DNA of 64,000 nt from Acanthopleura granulata (taxonomy: Eukaryota > Mollusca > Polyplacophora > Chitonida > Chitonidae), in NCBI GenBank assembly GCA_016165875.1, contig JABBOT010000031.1, positions 2,797,913 through 2,861,912 of the forward strand. Direction: 5' to 3'. Made by a program: the position numbers and the translations under genes. Below, piece after piece: positions 33,881 to 45,909 of this stretch (the stretch's first letter is position 1; each line of letters starts with the position of its first letter). The notes beneath the pieces are model-generated. The model was given only the letters and a program-made list of their open reading frames with translations. It had not been told where the DNA came from and ran no database searches.

Positions 33881-35620
33881 TCGTTTTGTCTAAGATTTAA
33901 CAAGTTAGACCGCTTATCCAGTTATGTTAGAGCAGTCTTGTTATTTTGTTACCCCGTCCGATCACAAGGAACTGCTTGTCATCTTCATTCCGATTGGAAA
34001 TATATCACCCACTACGATATTCTTGAGCTGTTGCGTATATCATGTATGTCCTTATTATCATCCAGCGAAGTAGACTTTAATGTATCAACTTGTCTATTGC
34101 CATCAAAGGAAAGAACCACAAATCTAATTGTTCATTTGCCATGTAACGAAAGACCTTACTTCGCCATTGGTCATCCAGCGGTGCAGACTCGATCTCACTT
34201 GGCCATTTGTCGTGAAACAGCGGGGCAGAACCCAGTAGCTGTGCATAGAGTTAGGTACAGGCATGGTATCTGCTTACACTTGTCAGATGGGACACGTTGG
34301 AGCCTATTCAGTCTCCAGTGACTGCACCGGGCTTCATTCTTATACTCGAAGGGTTACCCCGTGCATGACCTCACCTATGTGCCCAGTGTTACCGTAATCA
34401 ATCATCCATAAATGGTAACAGTCTTTAGTACAAGCCGCCATCCTCTCTGTACGCGCCAAGGTAATCGATACGTATAGTATCTCTGTCATTTATACAAATA
34501 AATAAATACATGAATATGCAATTAAAAAAGAAACTAGATAAAGCACTTGGCGGAATATCCCAGTAGAGTCTCGGCTGACGCAATAGTTACACGGGGCCAG
34601 GCCGCTGCTCAGATATCGGGTAAAGCAGGCGGGACGGAGTCACAATGATGTATACATATATACATAGTCAATCTTGATTTCCATCATTTTCTGCACACCA
34701 CGATGACTTTTCTTCTGCCGTCTTTACATTTTCCAGAAAGTGATGTATGAAATATATACGTGCTAAATGTCTGCCATGCAAATACGTCCATTCGCTACAT
34801 TGAAGTTTTGTGGTATCGGCTCCTGTCGTCGCCTGTGTTTTCTCGATCCATTTCAATCAGAGAACGGAATGAAGGCTTGAAGCCTTTCACAGTGTTTATT
34901 AATATGCCATAGTAAAACACTGGTGAGCAGCAGTTGACAAGATTGATTCAGTTCATATGTTGCGACGCTGAAATGGAAATCAGCGGGGTTGTTTTCATGG
35001 AACTGAAAAATAATAATAATTTTAGGATATCATTTTTACAATCGCCATGGGAATGTGGATGCCAGGTAGCTTCTCGAAAGCAAAATAATACTTTGCTCCT
35101 TTAAAAGGCTAATGCTTAATGGTTAAATGAAGAAACGTGCCCATTCTCTGGATGGTCTTATTTCGGATTTCCCGAGAGACAAAGGATGTTAAAGGATGTA
35201 GTTTTCTCTACTCGTTCATGGTGACGTACACGAATCCGATAGCAACATAAAACTGTTAACAGGTGTTGAACACTCTCAAGAAATAAGTTTTCAAAGTATA
35301 CGCGAGATTCGATGTTTTGCAGTTGTAAAGTGCATATCTTAACCATTCATTTTAATTATCTCTTTCGTAGCAGAGTGAAACTTTAAAATTTACATACTGG
35401 TTTATTCATTTGAATTAATTATTGCTCAGAAATGGGAAGATATGATGAAGAATGGCCATATCGCTGTATTGCTCGTTTGGCTTGTCATTATTTATTTTGT
35501 TTCACACCTACATGTAAGCTTAAGACGATCATAAAACTATGGCGGTCAGTGTTAGGGGTAATTCACCAATCTTTGGCAAGATACCCACAAATTTTCCCAC
35601 GCGTGACGTATAGAAATGTA

Positions 35621-35875
35621 CGGGGGGAGGGATGTCCGTGGCTCAGACGGTTAGCACGCTAGCGCAGTGCAATGACCCAGAAGCCTCCTACCAATGCGGT
35701 CACTGTCAGTTCAAGTCCACCTCATGCTGGCTTCCTCTCCGGCAGTACTTGGGAAGGCCTGCCAGCAACCTGCGGATGGTCGGATTTTCCCCGAACTCTA
35801 CCCGGTTTCCTCCCACCATGATGCTGGCCGCCGTGAGTATGTCGTAAAACACCAATCAAATAAATAAGTGAATAA
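35621..35875 (+). repeat. Full-length tRNA-derived SINE with target-site duplication
   Basis: The best copy in the window, 255 bases. The head has an A box TGGCTCAGACGGTTAGCACG and a B box GTTCAAGTCCA (RNA polymerase III promoter parts). The body has TCCTCTCCGGCAGTACTTGG, CAGCAACCTGCGGATGG, TTTCCTCCCACCATGATGC and TGGCCGCCGTGAG. The 3' end is GTCGTAAAACACCAATCAAA with AATAAATAAG. Direct repeats AAATGTA flank it at 35614-35620 and 35876-35882. Copy B has an empty site at about 40378-40384. Confidence 0.92.
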
Positions 35876-37394
35876 AAATGTATAAATTTCAACGTAAGCT
35901 GGCTGCATGAACGGCCACAGACGTATCGTTGACTTTAGTCACCAAAGTCCCACGACAAGTCAGACAACGGAAAACTAGAGATTCCATAAGACCGAACTCG
36001 CATATTACGTGTTGTAGCAAATGAAAGCCAAGCGCCTTAAATGCCGCCCCAAGCCGTCATCAACACGCACAAAGTGTTCAAAATGTATGCAGGTAGACCT
36101 GGATCGTTTGGGAGCCATGGGAGGTACATCTGTGGCCTTAGTGCAAAGTTTGCCTCCACTCACAAGTTTTGCTATACGTTGGTGCGGTGTATTTTGTTTC
36201 GGGCACAAATACGTGGTATAGACTATGTATCATTTTATCTCAGAAATGATTTGAATATTTAATCAAATCTTTAGCCTCTCAAGAGGAGACGCTTTTCTTT
36301 CAGTTCCTGGTTCATTGTAATGTATCACGATATTTTTGCAAGGTTGTTGTCAGCTGTTTATACTTGACTATAGAGACAAATGACCTTAAGAATTGAAAAT
36401 TAATAATTCAACGTTGGATTAAGTCTCAACTGTGAAAACACATCAACGTTAGGGTAATTTGGAGACGTCAATATCCATTTTTGGAAACAATCAGTCAAAT
36501 GTGTAAATTAGGCTCATACAAGGTGATCAGTCTTCATATATAGCTTCACCGGCTGTCTTTACGAGTAAGTAGAGTTTATTATGGTATTTTTTGCCATTTT
36601 GGAAGTATATGTTTTACAATGGCTCTGAAACGAATCCTGTTCAATGAATAAATATAGACACATGCAGCAGATGAAATGCGGGGGTGTGGGGGAAAATAGT
36701 GTTTCGCTAATCACCTAAAATTAAGTAGCGGTCACCTTGACATAAACTGATTTTCCTCATTAGTTTAATTTTTTAGAATTAATTAAACACGTCATGAACA
36801 ATTAAGGGTTCACACCCTTATATATTAGCCGCCCATTTAATCGCTATTCTTACAGCTTAGACCATTGCCCGGGCCTCGGCTATATACCTCAAGAGTTGCA
36901 GTTCAGATCAGTAGAGCTTTAATTTTAATTTTCTTTTACAAAATCGAAATTAAATGCACCTACCTGATAAATGGCGTGTCGACACTTTGGCTTGCCATAT
37001 GTAGGGGCATAAATGAATCCCCACGCGTACATATTTTGAAACATCACAGAACCATCCATTTCAAAATACCACTCACACTTTATCCCCATTGGTGTGTTAT
37101 TTTTATCGTCTTTTGGGAAAATCTTGGAGATTTGGAAAAAAATTAAACATCCTACACGCCGTAAAGTCCCTCGTTAAGTAGGCGACCCATGCTAAAAGGT
37201 AGGACCTCTCCAATTCACCATTCCACCTAACAGAATGTCTCAGCGAGGCGCTAAAAGTAACATTTGTCGTTAAATATCTGCGTGCACAGCTTGTGCGTGT
37301 ACTACTGTATCAAGGTATCCACACGGCAGTGTGTAGTCATGGCAGACGGGATATACCAGAGCCTGTCTGCTTAATGACTAAGCATAGGGTTTCT

Positions 37395-37488
37395 CTGACG
37401 GGTTTCCCCCACCATAGCACTGCACGTGATCGGAAAAGCGAAAAGTATTAGAAGAGAGTACGGCGTAAAACAATTAAACAAATATATA
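37395..37488 (+). repeat. SINE 3' fragment
   Basis: It has CTGACGGGTTTCCCCCACCA, then GAGAGTACGGCGTAAAACAA and TTAAACAAATA. It lies inside the part of copy A that has no match in copy B. Confidence 0.6.
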
Positions 37489-38689
37489 CCAGGCTTCCAG
37501 CAGATTGTAACACTATAGTTGAGAGAGCATAAGTCTGACGGGATCTTAAGGCCTTCGTGAAATCTGTTGTTTCGTCTTCAACATGTTTTTTTCATAAACA
37601 AATGGAAAATGGTGAAAGTAGAATTTTACATTAAATCCTGCTTAATCTATCGTATGGGTTTTCATTCTAAAAGTGTCTCGATGACCGCTCCTTAGAAATG
37701 GCGCCATGCGTGGTTCAGCATTTATGAAGAGGAGTGTTTCGCACAAACTCGCCAACTGGCAACAGTCTTTTTGTTTTATCTCTCAATGAGTCCCGGCCGA
37801 CTAAAATACTGCTAGAAAAATTAAAATCGGCGATACAACTCGGTCATTAACTGTGGTATTTCCAAGGTTGTTGAAGTGAAAACCAAATGGTGGCGGGCAA
37901 AGGTTTCACCTTATGACGTCACATTTCATATGCACTGGGATTCGGGGAATGTAAGATTTAAAAGTAAAACTTCAGTTTCTCGGAATCAATTAAATTTTTT
38001 GTTTTACAAAATAAGGGTCAACGTAACATAATAGCCTGTTTTATTAGTGAAGCAATTGTAGGTCTCAGTTCCTAGTGATGCCATTCAGTGCTGCTAAATA
38101 TTTACTAGTCCCCGCAGTGTTTTGTTGTCAGACAGACTACTGTCTAAACAACTCCGCAACGTCCACATATTTGTCGACTACATAACCACTGACATGTATT
38201 GAGGATGGACAATTATCAGATAGATTCGTGTTCACATGCATGTCCTGTCATTTTGAAGTAAATTGACGTTGAGAAGCGGAATTTCTCATTGCAAGAACTG
38301 TATCCCATCTTGACCTGACTTTTTCCTCTTAATCAGTCCGACTTAATGTCTGACGTTCCCTACTGTATGCTGACTACACATGCGGCTTAGTATAGGCTAC
38401 CTTCTTCGACATGTAAATGATCCAGGTTTCATGCTATGCTGCTGCAAGGCAAGTTGTCTACAGAATTTTATGACCTTGATGTAATACCATCTGAGCGCGA
38501 TGCGCCTGCGTGTTGCCTCAAACGCCGACCGGAGAAAAGTGAGCGATGCTCGGGGGACGACGATGGTCTGTATAAACAGTTGTAATCAAAGCGCAGCTTA
38601 GATACATTGTACATTTTATTAACGACAGCACATAAAATAGCTTGGTACACGATTTGGATGCTGATTTTATTCATCTGAGAAAAACATTC

Positions 38690-41600
38690 CTTGTGTCTTT
38701 CCGTCAGCCTTGGAAATTATTGACTGCTTATGTTTGAAATTGGTCTTGTGATTATTGAACCGGAACGCCCATTTTGATTGAGGGCTGGTATACGAATGTC
38801 TGTATCAACGGGAGTTTTATTCCATTACCAATCATTACTCCATCCTCACTCGTAAATGGTCATTTTATGTAAGAGCTAATAAGTCACAACGCTATTAAAG
38901 TTATGTGAGAGCAGCCTTTGTAATTTGTCCCGCCTTCCCATCACGTGAAACTTCTTGTCATCTTGCTTCCGTTTGGAACTGCATGAATTTATCATGCATG
39001 ACGAGATTCTTGGGCTATTGTATGTCCCGTAAGCATGTCCTTTGATCATCCAGCGAAGCAGACGTGAATCTACTTGGTTTAGTTATCATGAAAGGAAAGA
39101 GACACGAATCTACATGTTCATTTGCCACCTAACGAAAGACCTGACTTGGCCACAGGTCATCCAGCGTTGCAGATGTCATCAAACTGCGAGACAAAACCGA
39201 GTATCTGTGTGTAAAGTTAGTGTAACCATACTTGCTTGCGTTTATTAGGTAGGACACATTTAAAGCTAGTCAGTCCTCAGTGACTGCACCAAGCGACTTC
39301 ATTCTTATACACGAGGGTTACCCTATGCAGGACTTATCTCATCCTTCGAACCACTGCTCAGATATCGGGTAGACAAAGCGAGGTGGCGTCATAATGATAT
39401 ACATACACAGTGACTTTTGATTCCCATCTGATTCCCATTTTCTGAAAACCATGAAATTGATGAATTTTCTTCTGCCGTCTTAAATTTCCACTAAGTGATG
39501 TATGAAATATACATATGCTAAATATCGGCCAGGCAACTACGTTAATTTGTTACATTGATATTGGCTCCTGTCTTCGCTTGTGTTTTCTCAATCCATTTCA
39601 ATCAGAGAACGGAATGAAGGCTTGAAGCCCCTTACAATGTTTATTAATATGCCATTGTAAAATATTGGCGAACAGCTGTTGAGAAGATTGATGCGGTTCA
39701 TACGTTACAACGCTAAAACAGAGATCAGAGGGGCTGTTTTCATGGAACTGAAAAATAATAATTTCTTTCCTTAAATTATAAATATGAAGTTTAAATATGA
39801 CTTTTAGAATCACCACGGGAATATGAGAGTCCAGTACATTTTAGTTAGCTTCCGGGAAGCAAAATAATACTTTGCACATTTTAAAGGCTAATGCTTAATT
39901 GTTAAATGAAGAAACGCACCCATTCTTTGTATCGCCTTTCTCTTCATATTTCCAGACAAAGTAGTTACAGAATGTAATTTTCACCACTGGATCATTGTAA
40001 TGTATATGGACCCGACAGCAACATGTTAACAGAGGTTTAACAATCTGAAAAATAACTTTTTCCCATCATACGCGAGTTTCTTAACCATTCGTTTTAATTG
40101 CCTCTTTTGTGGCAGCTTGAAACTAAAATTTACAAATTAGTTCATTTATTTATTTGAATCAACCGTTGCTCAGGCATGAGGATAAATCGTTGAGAATGGT
40201 CACACGCCTGCTACATATCTTTCTTCGGTCGCATTGCGTGTTATTTTTAACATTGCATAATACCTACACTTCACAATAACTACTACGGTCAATTTCATCG
40301 AGAATGGAGATTGCCCTGGTTTAAACCTACCAACTTTGCCGAGATACTGACAAACTTTTCCGCGTGTGACGTATAAAGATTTGTCTTCAACGAAAGTTAG
40401 ACTGCACAAAACGACCACTCCAGCATCGTTGACTGTTTATTGTCACGAACAGATTCACGATCAGTGAGATCAAGGGAAACTAAAGATTCCCCGCCTGAAG
40501 CCATGTTGGAACCCGTATCTCAGGTCTTGTTGCGACGGAAAGGCAGGCGCCTCAAATGCGACCCCAAAATGTATGCAAGTAGTTTAAGAACAGATGCCAC
40601 AATGCAAGAGGCGCCCTTGCTCACAAGTCTTGCCCTACGTAGGTGCTCTGTATTTTGTTTCCGGCACAAATATGAGATATAGACTGTGTCTCAGAAATGA
40701 TTTGAATATTTAATTATTACAACGTCTTTAGTCTCTCGAGAGACGATGTTTTTCTTTCAGTTCCTGGTTCGTTCCAAAGTAATGCGATATTTTTTCATGG
40801 TTGTTGTCAGTTGTTTATCCTTGACTATAGAGATAAATGACTTTCAGAATTGAAAATTAATAATTCAGCGTTGGATTAAGTCTCAAGTGCGAAAAACACA
40901 TGAGCGTTAGGATAATCTGGAGACGTCAATTCCCACCTTTTAAAACAAAAAATCAAAAATGTTAAGCTAGGCCCAAACAACAAAGCTTCAGGTATGAGCA
41001 TGCCCAACAACTCAAAGCTACGGCAATGACTATCTTTACAAGTTAGTAGGGTTTATTGGCGTATTGTTCCTGCATTGGAAGTATATATTTTTTTTTACAA
41101 TAGCTCTTATATAGTTTAATGAATGAATATACACACATGCCGTAAATGAAATGCGCGGGTGTGTGAGCAAAAAGTGTTTTGATAATCACCTGAAATTAAG
41201 TAACGGTCACCTTGAAATAAATTGGTTTTCCTCATTATTTTTTTTTTTTTTGCAGAATTAATTAAACATGTCATGAACAATTAAGAGTTCACACCCTTAT
41301 GTATAGGTTACCTGCAATAAAGGTCACGGGACCGCTGATTAGCCTAATAACGGGCCAGACACCACAGTTAACTCCCCGTTCACTTACATGTGAACGTTTA
41401 GCCTCATAGCACTGTCCCTAAATCTGCCTAAGTCCTAAACCCTCCGGGCCTTATAGTCCTTGTCCCCTAAGAAAACTCCAGTCAAATTCCTGACAGGGCA
41501 TGAAAATTTTCGCAAATTCAACAAACAGCTGACAGGGGTCAAACTCTCCCAGTCAGGCAACAGTGAACCCTGATTTATCACTACTTTTGTCCAGTGTGCA

Positions 41601-43340
41601 TCCGCCTACATTTCCGAAAAAACATATCAATTCATACCTGGAATAAAACATTGAAGGCTGTTCTATAAAATGATACCACCCAACAAGCAGGAAAATGTAA
41701 AAGGGCTGCCCAGAGAAGCAAGAAAAAAAATTATTGTGTAAATACAGGGATCTACCTTTGTCCATTCGGAAGCATTAACTGTGGTGTGTAGCCAATACAC
41801 TGAGTTCGCCTTGTTGGACGACAAGCTATCGCTGACAGTTAGTTTCCGATAGGCTCACGAAGACACTGGACTTAATCATAGAGCTATATCAGGTAGAGTT
41901 TTCACCGTATTTGAAGGATTGCCCGCAGATGAGAAAAAAAGAACAGATACCGGAAAACAAAGTCTGTTATTTACAGAAAATGATTAAAGAGTGATTGGAC
42001 AGCGCTTGATCTATGAAGTCAGCGTGCAGACTGGAAAAAACGGAGTGGCTTAATTGCCCACTTATGTCTCAGATTATTGACATCGTGTGTGTAGAGAAGT
42101 CCCGAAACTTAATATCGCCGTAATGATACGCTTATAGCGTAATTCAGTATATTCACGAAGCCAGTATAAATGCCGATGTGTATTCATAAAACAATGTTTT
42201 TGTCGTCGTTCAACAGCTTTATACATACCGAATGTGACTGCATCTACAGGCATCTGATTAGCGCTATCTGACCATTTCCACCCTCCCGCACAATATCAAG
42301 AGAGGTGTTCAAGAAAGCCACTCTGTGCAAGTATTATTAAAGTATTCCGAGAGTTAAAATGTATGCATGTCTGTAGTATTGTTTATTTGGCTCCCTACTG
42401 GACAGACATGAACATCTTTAAACGGAAGATGAGCAAGGCATTCACATCAGAAAACTGCGCTCCAAGTGTCAGTCAACGTGACGGCGCCTCGTTTTAAAGG
42501 AGGCTATGCCGCGTATTACACGCAACCTATTAACCGCCCACACAATCGTCTTGCTTATAATTTAGACATTTCTGTGTGCCTCAGATATAAATCTCATGAG
42601 GTGCACTTAACATCAGTAAAGTTTTCATTTTAAGTTTATTTTGCGAAATCGAAATTAAATACACCTACCTAATATTTGGTGGGTCCACATCTTGGCTGAT
42701 CATATATGGGCCTAACTGAATGCCCACTTGGATATTTATTGAAAGATCACAGAACTATCTATTCCACCATCCATCCATTCATAATCGCACCCACACCGAT
42801 TCCTACATACTTCCTTTGCTATTTTGCCGTTGTTTGTCTAGACCTCGAAAAAAAAATACAACATTGTAATATTGGTTGCGCCAGATACAAAGTCGATATA
42901 ATCCTGCAGTCGAGCCGTTGGTTAAGTTGATGACCCATGTTAAAAGGTAGGATCTCATCACTTTGACCGTTCCACCGACCCACCTACGCATACTGAGGAC
43001 GAAAAATTAATGTCGCGTACGAAACTATCTGAAAACAGCAGGATTCCAAAGACGCTTTTTTATTTTTTAGTTCAGGAGGATTTTTCTCGTCAGGTCATCT
43101 TACCTGTCTTTTTGCTGTTACTCGGTCTGACTTGATGTCTGACGTTCCCTACATGTATGCTGAATACACATACGGCACATGCGGCTTACTATGTTCTTCG
43201 CAATGTAAATGACGAACTCCAATCCACTGTGCATGCTGTGTTGTTGCGAGACAAGTTATCCACAGAACGTTATCACAGTGATGTAATACAAACTGAACAC
43301 GATGCGTCTGTGTGTTGCTGACCGGAGAAAAGAGGATGGA
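38690..43340 (+). repeat. Tandem segmental duplication, copy B
   Basis: This is the second copy of the block described at 33401-38550, head to tail and about 140 bases after it. The match runs from ATTCCTTGTGTCTTTCCGTC (38686) to GACCGGAGAAAAGAGG (about 43319-43335). It carries a 1222-base insertion (41306-42527) that copy A lacks, and lacks the two SINEs of copy A. Indels throughout and no common open frame argue that the unit is noncoding. Confidence 0.85.
41306..42527. mobile_element. 1.22-kb insertion with TA duplication, candidate DNA transposon
   Basis: Aligned to copy A, this is an insertion exactly between TA dinucleotides (41304-41305 and 42528-42529). Its ends are weak inverted repeats, GGTTACCTGCAATAA at the left and the complement GGTTGCGTGTAATAC at the right (11 of 15 match). 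TA duplication fits Tc1/mariner-like or related cut-and-paste elements. No transposase frame is visible, so it would be non-autonomous or decayed. Confidence 0.55.
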
Positions 43341-44990
43341 GGGAGGGTGGTGGATATAATGGTAATTATACACGAAGGTCGTCTCAAATGATCACTTGCC
43401 TCCGACGAACTTCGCAAATGCATACACGATTTATGTGTTAGGCTTACTTGTTACAAGTTTGTGGATCATTAGGCAAAAATCACACCGCTCTTCTCCATTA
43501 ATTACCATCACAGCTGTCGCAAGAATGAGCTCGTCGTGGAACATGGATGAATCAGTCAATCAACTTATTCGTCTGTCATTTCCTAGTATTCGTGAAAAAC
43601 AAGAAATCCATGTGAAATTCGTAAACTTTCCACACGTAGGCTAATATCACAAGTTCTACCAACGCGTTGCGTGGGTATACGCCCGCAACACGTTGGTAAA
43701 GTGAATTTATCACCATGAATAGCATTACGAATCAGTTTTCTTGAATTAATACAGGTCGTACTCCGACCAACACACGATAAGTATTCACGAACGGTTTGCC
43801 GCTGTGTGGCCGAAACCGACGAGAAGAAAGGACTAGAAGAAAACCCGGGAAAAAGAAAGAGGAGAAGAAAAGCACAGGGCCTGGCCCGGGACTGGCTCGG
43901 GGAAAAAATTCTAATTTTTCCACTTCCACTAATTAGCATTCCATGCTAATGGAATGATAATTAGTCATTTAGTTAGTCAAAGATGTTACCAGAATCCCGT
44001 GACGTTTAAAAAATTGCAATCAATCACGGCATTTTTAAAACCCAATTCAGCTTCGGCCATGGTGTTGTGGAACCTGTAAGTTGTAACTTTTCAAACATCT
44101 ACAGTTATAACAAAGGCCCAGCTGAAATAAACTGACAAGAGTCTGGGTTTCACTGGTTACGTATGACTATTTGCTAATTGCGAGATTTTTGTCGCATTTG
44201 TAGTTTTGCTCTCCATGCTGTCGCTCTTGTCCTGAGATTGTCAATTTGGAACGCCCCTTCATGGTCTACACCAGTTGTATGCGAGTGTCAGGCTTGACAC
44301 TTTGACTGAAACACCAACACCACAAAGTACAAACTGTGTCAAGCAAGTTAATTCACACACAATAGGAGAAGTATTGTGCTCACACACCTGCGTCAATCGA
44401 TATCTTGAAGGAGAAGACCGGGCAAGTGTAACGTAAATTGCAGTGAAAAGAGTAAGGTTTGAAAATTTATAAAACACCACCCGATAATTTTTAGACGTTC
44501 TCTAAGAAACATATGTTTCATTTCCGCAAGCTCATATAGCTGTCAGAAGAGGCCGACGTTTTACTGAGCCGATGCTGCCTCATTGACATGAATCGGCTCC
44601 TGCATGTGCTCTCCAATGATATCTGTATTCGACATGCTGCTTGTGCAGCCAAAATCTGCACATCTGCTCTTTGTTGTTATCTGTGCAACAAAACAAGGGA
44701 CAGCATCCAACCGCCCGTAATCAAGTTGAATTCGCATCCGTGGGGCCTATATGGCTCGTGTTATGTACGCTTTTTACTGGGAGGTATTTATTATTGGCGA
44801 TTTAGTGTGTGTGTTATAACCTGCCTTAAAATTTTTTGCCTCGATTTTAAATCTTCAGTCCATACTCTTTTACCACAAACTGCCCAATACTTATCCGGTC
44901 TTCTCCTTCAGCGCGATAGCACGAGCGGATTGTGGATAGAGAACAAGAAAATGAAGCTGTGACCTGAATCGTTATCGTGTGAAGGCGTAC
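43341..44990. other. Noncoding stretch with hairpin and diverged repeat blocks
   Basis: It contains a hairpin at 43657-43698. A block at about 44020-44250 recurs in diverged form at about 50980-51420 (GGCCATGGTGTTGTGG / AGCCATGGTGCTAGCC). A block at about 44245-44300 (GGAACGCCCCTTCATGG) resembles the start of copies A and B (AGAACGCCCATTTCAC, GGAACGCCCATTTTGA). No gene recognised. Confidence 0.6.
43657..43698. repeat. Hairpin (imperfect 19-bp inverted repeat, TATA loop)
   Basis: The left arm TACCAACGCGTTGCGTGGG pairs with the right arm CGCCCGCAACACGTTGGTA over a four-base TATA loop, 16 of 19 positions matching. It is GC-rich in an AT-rich setting. Possible remnant of a small inverted-repeat element. 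Confidence 0.7.
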
Positions 44991-44992
44991 AA

Positions 44993-45909
44993 GGTCTGCC
45001 TACATGATGGGGATCGAACAGGACAACAAGCTTTCCGTGATCAGATGGATTTCTTTATAATCTTTTATTTCTTTAGACGGTAATCTTACAACCGCCTTGG
45101 AACTGCTTTTCTGTGAACAGGCCAAGGAGATGACAGGCGTGTGTCAGAGTTATAGCAAAGGGCTGTTTACGTCTGTCTTGATTTGCTATCAGAAATGTGA
45201 TATTAGAGGGCAGCAGACTTTTAAGAACGGTTTTATGAAGTTGATGAGTATAGGGCTGAATGTAAAGCTGACAAATCTCTTCTCAACATGCTTCAATAGA
45301 GGGTTGAAGTCGTTTTTTGCAGGTGAGAATGTGCGCGATTATACTGGCACACAAGTGGTGTCAAATTAAGGCAAAATGCGACCACCTGTGAACGATTTCG
45401 AGGGACAGATGCATTTCTGCCGGATGTATGGGTACAGATACATGTGTGCGGTATGTATGAGTACAGACACATGTATGCGGAATGTATGGGTACAGATACA
45501 TGTGTGCGGAATGTATGGGTACAGACACATGTATGCGGAATGTATGGGTACAGATACATATATGCGGGATGTTTGGGTACAGGTACATGTATGTGGAATG
45601 TATGGGTACAGATACATGTGTGCAGGATGTATGGGTACAGATACATGTGTGCAGGATGTATGGGTACAGACACATGTATGCGGAATGTATGGGTACAGAT
45701 ACATATATGCGGGATGTTTGGGTACAGGTACATGTATGCGGAATGTATGGGTACAGATACATGTGTGCAGGATGTATGGGTACAGGTACGTGTATGCTAT
45801 ATGTATGGGTATAGATACATGTATGCGGGGTGTATGGGTAAAAATACATGTCTGCAGGATGTATGGGTACAGACACATGTATATGAATATTATCGAGCGA
45901 AGCGGAGAA
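44993..45909 (+). repeat. 0.9-kb tandem duplication unit 1 with minisatellite
   Basis: Starts GGTCTGCCTACATGATGGGG. It shares with unit 2 (917 bases downstream) GATCGAACAGGACAACAAGC, CAACCGCCTTGGAACTGCTT, GAAATGTGATATTAGAGG and GATTATACTGGCACACAAGT, then leads into a 29-bp array. Its open frame at 45097-45369 is broken in unit 2, so it is unlikely to code. Confidence 0.88.
45424..45890 (+). repeat. 29-bp minisatellite array 1 (about 16 units)
   Basis: The unit is 29 bases with core GGGTACAGATACATGT followed by a variable GTGCGG/ATGCGG/GTGCAG part and ATGT. About 16 units run without spacers. As 29 is not a multiple of three, each frame cycles through all three unit frames and gives a 29-residue super-repeat. 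The unit has no stop in several frames, so long open frames appear on both strands (up to 193 codons plus, 171 minus). Confidence 0.95.

Larger units (their letters stand above)
33401..38550 (+). repeat. Tandem segmental duplication, copy A
   Basis: Sequence from TTCCTTGTGTCTTTCCGTCA (33411) to CGACCGGAGAAAAGTGAG (about 38526-38543) recurs in order and orientation in copy B, which begins directly after it. Matching landmarks (A/B): CATCCAGCGAAG 34060/39048; CTCAGATATCGGGTA 34608/39357; GAATTGAAAATTAATAATTC 36391/40848; TCATGAACAATTAAG 36793/41272; AATTAAAT[A/G]CACCTACCT 36947/42653; TGTCTGACGTTCCCTAC 38347/43137. Copy A alone carries the SINEs at 33709 and 35621 and about 1 kb at 37.2-38.3 kb. 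No conserved reading frame is shared by the copies. Confidence 0.85.

Noticed and set aside
33938..34321. 127-codon open frame in copy A
   Set aside because: The homologous part of copy B has frame shifts and stops, so the frame is not kept. No known domain.
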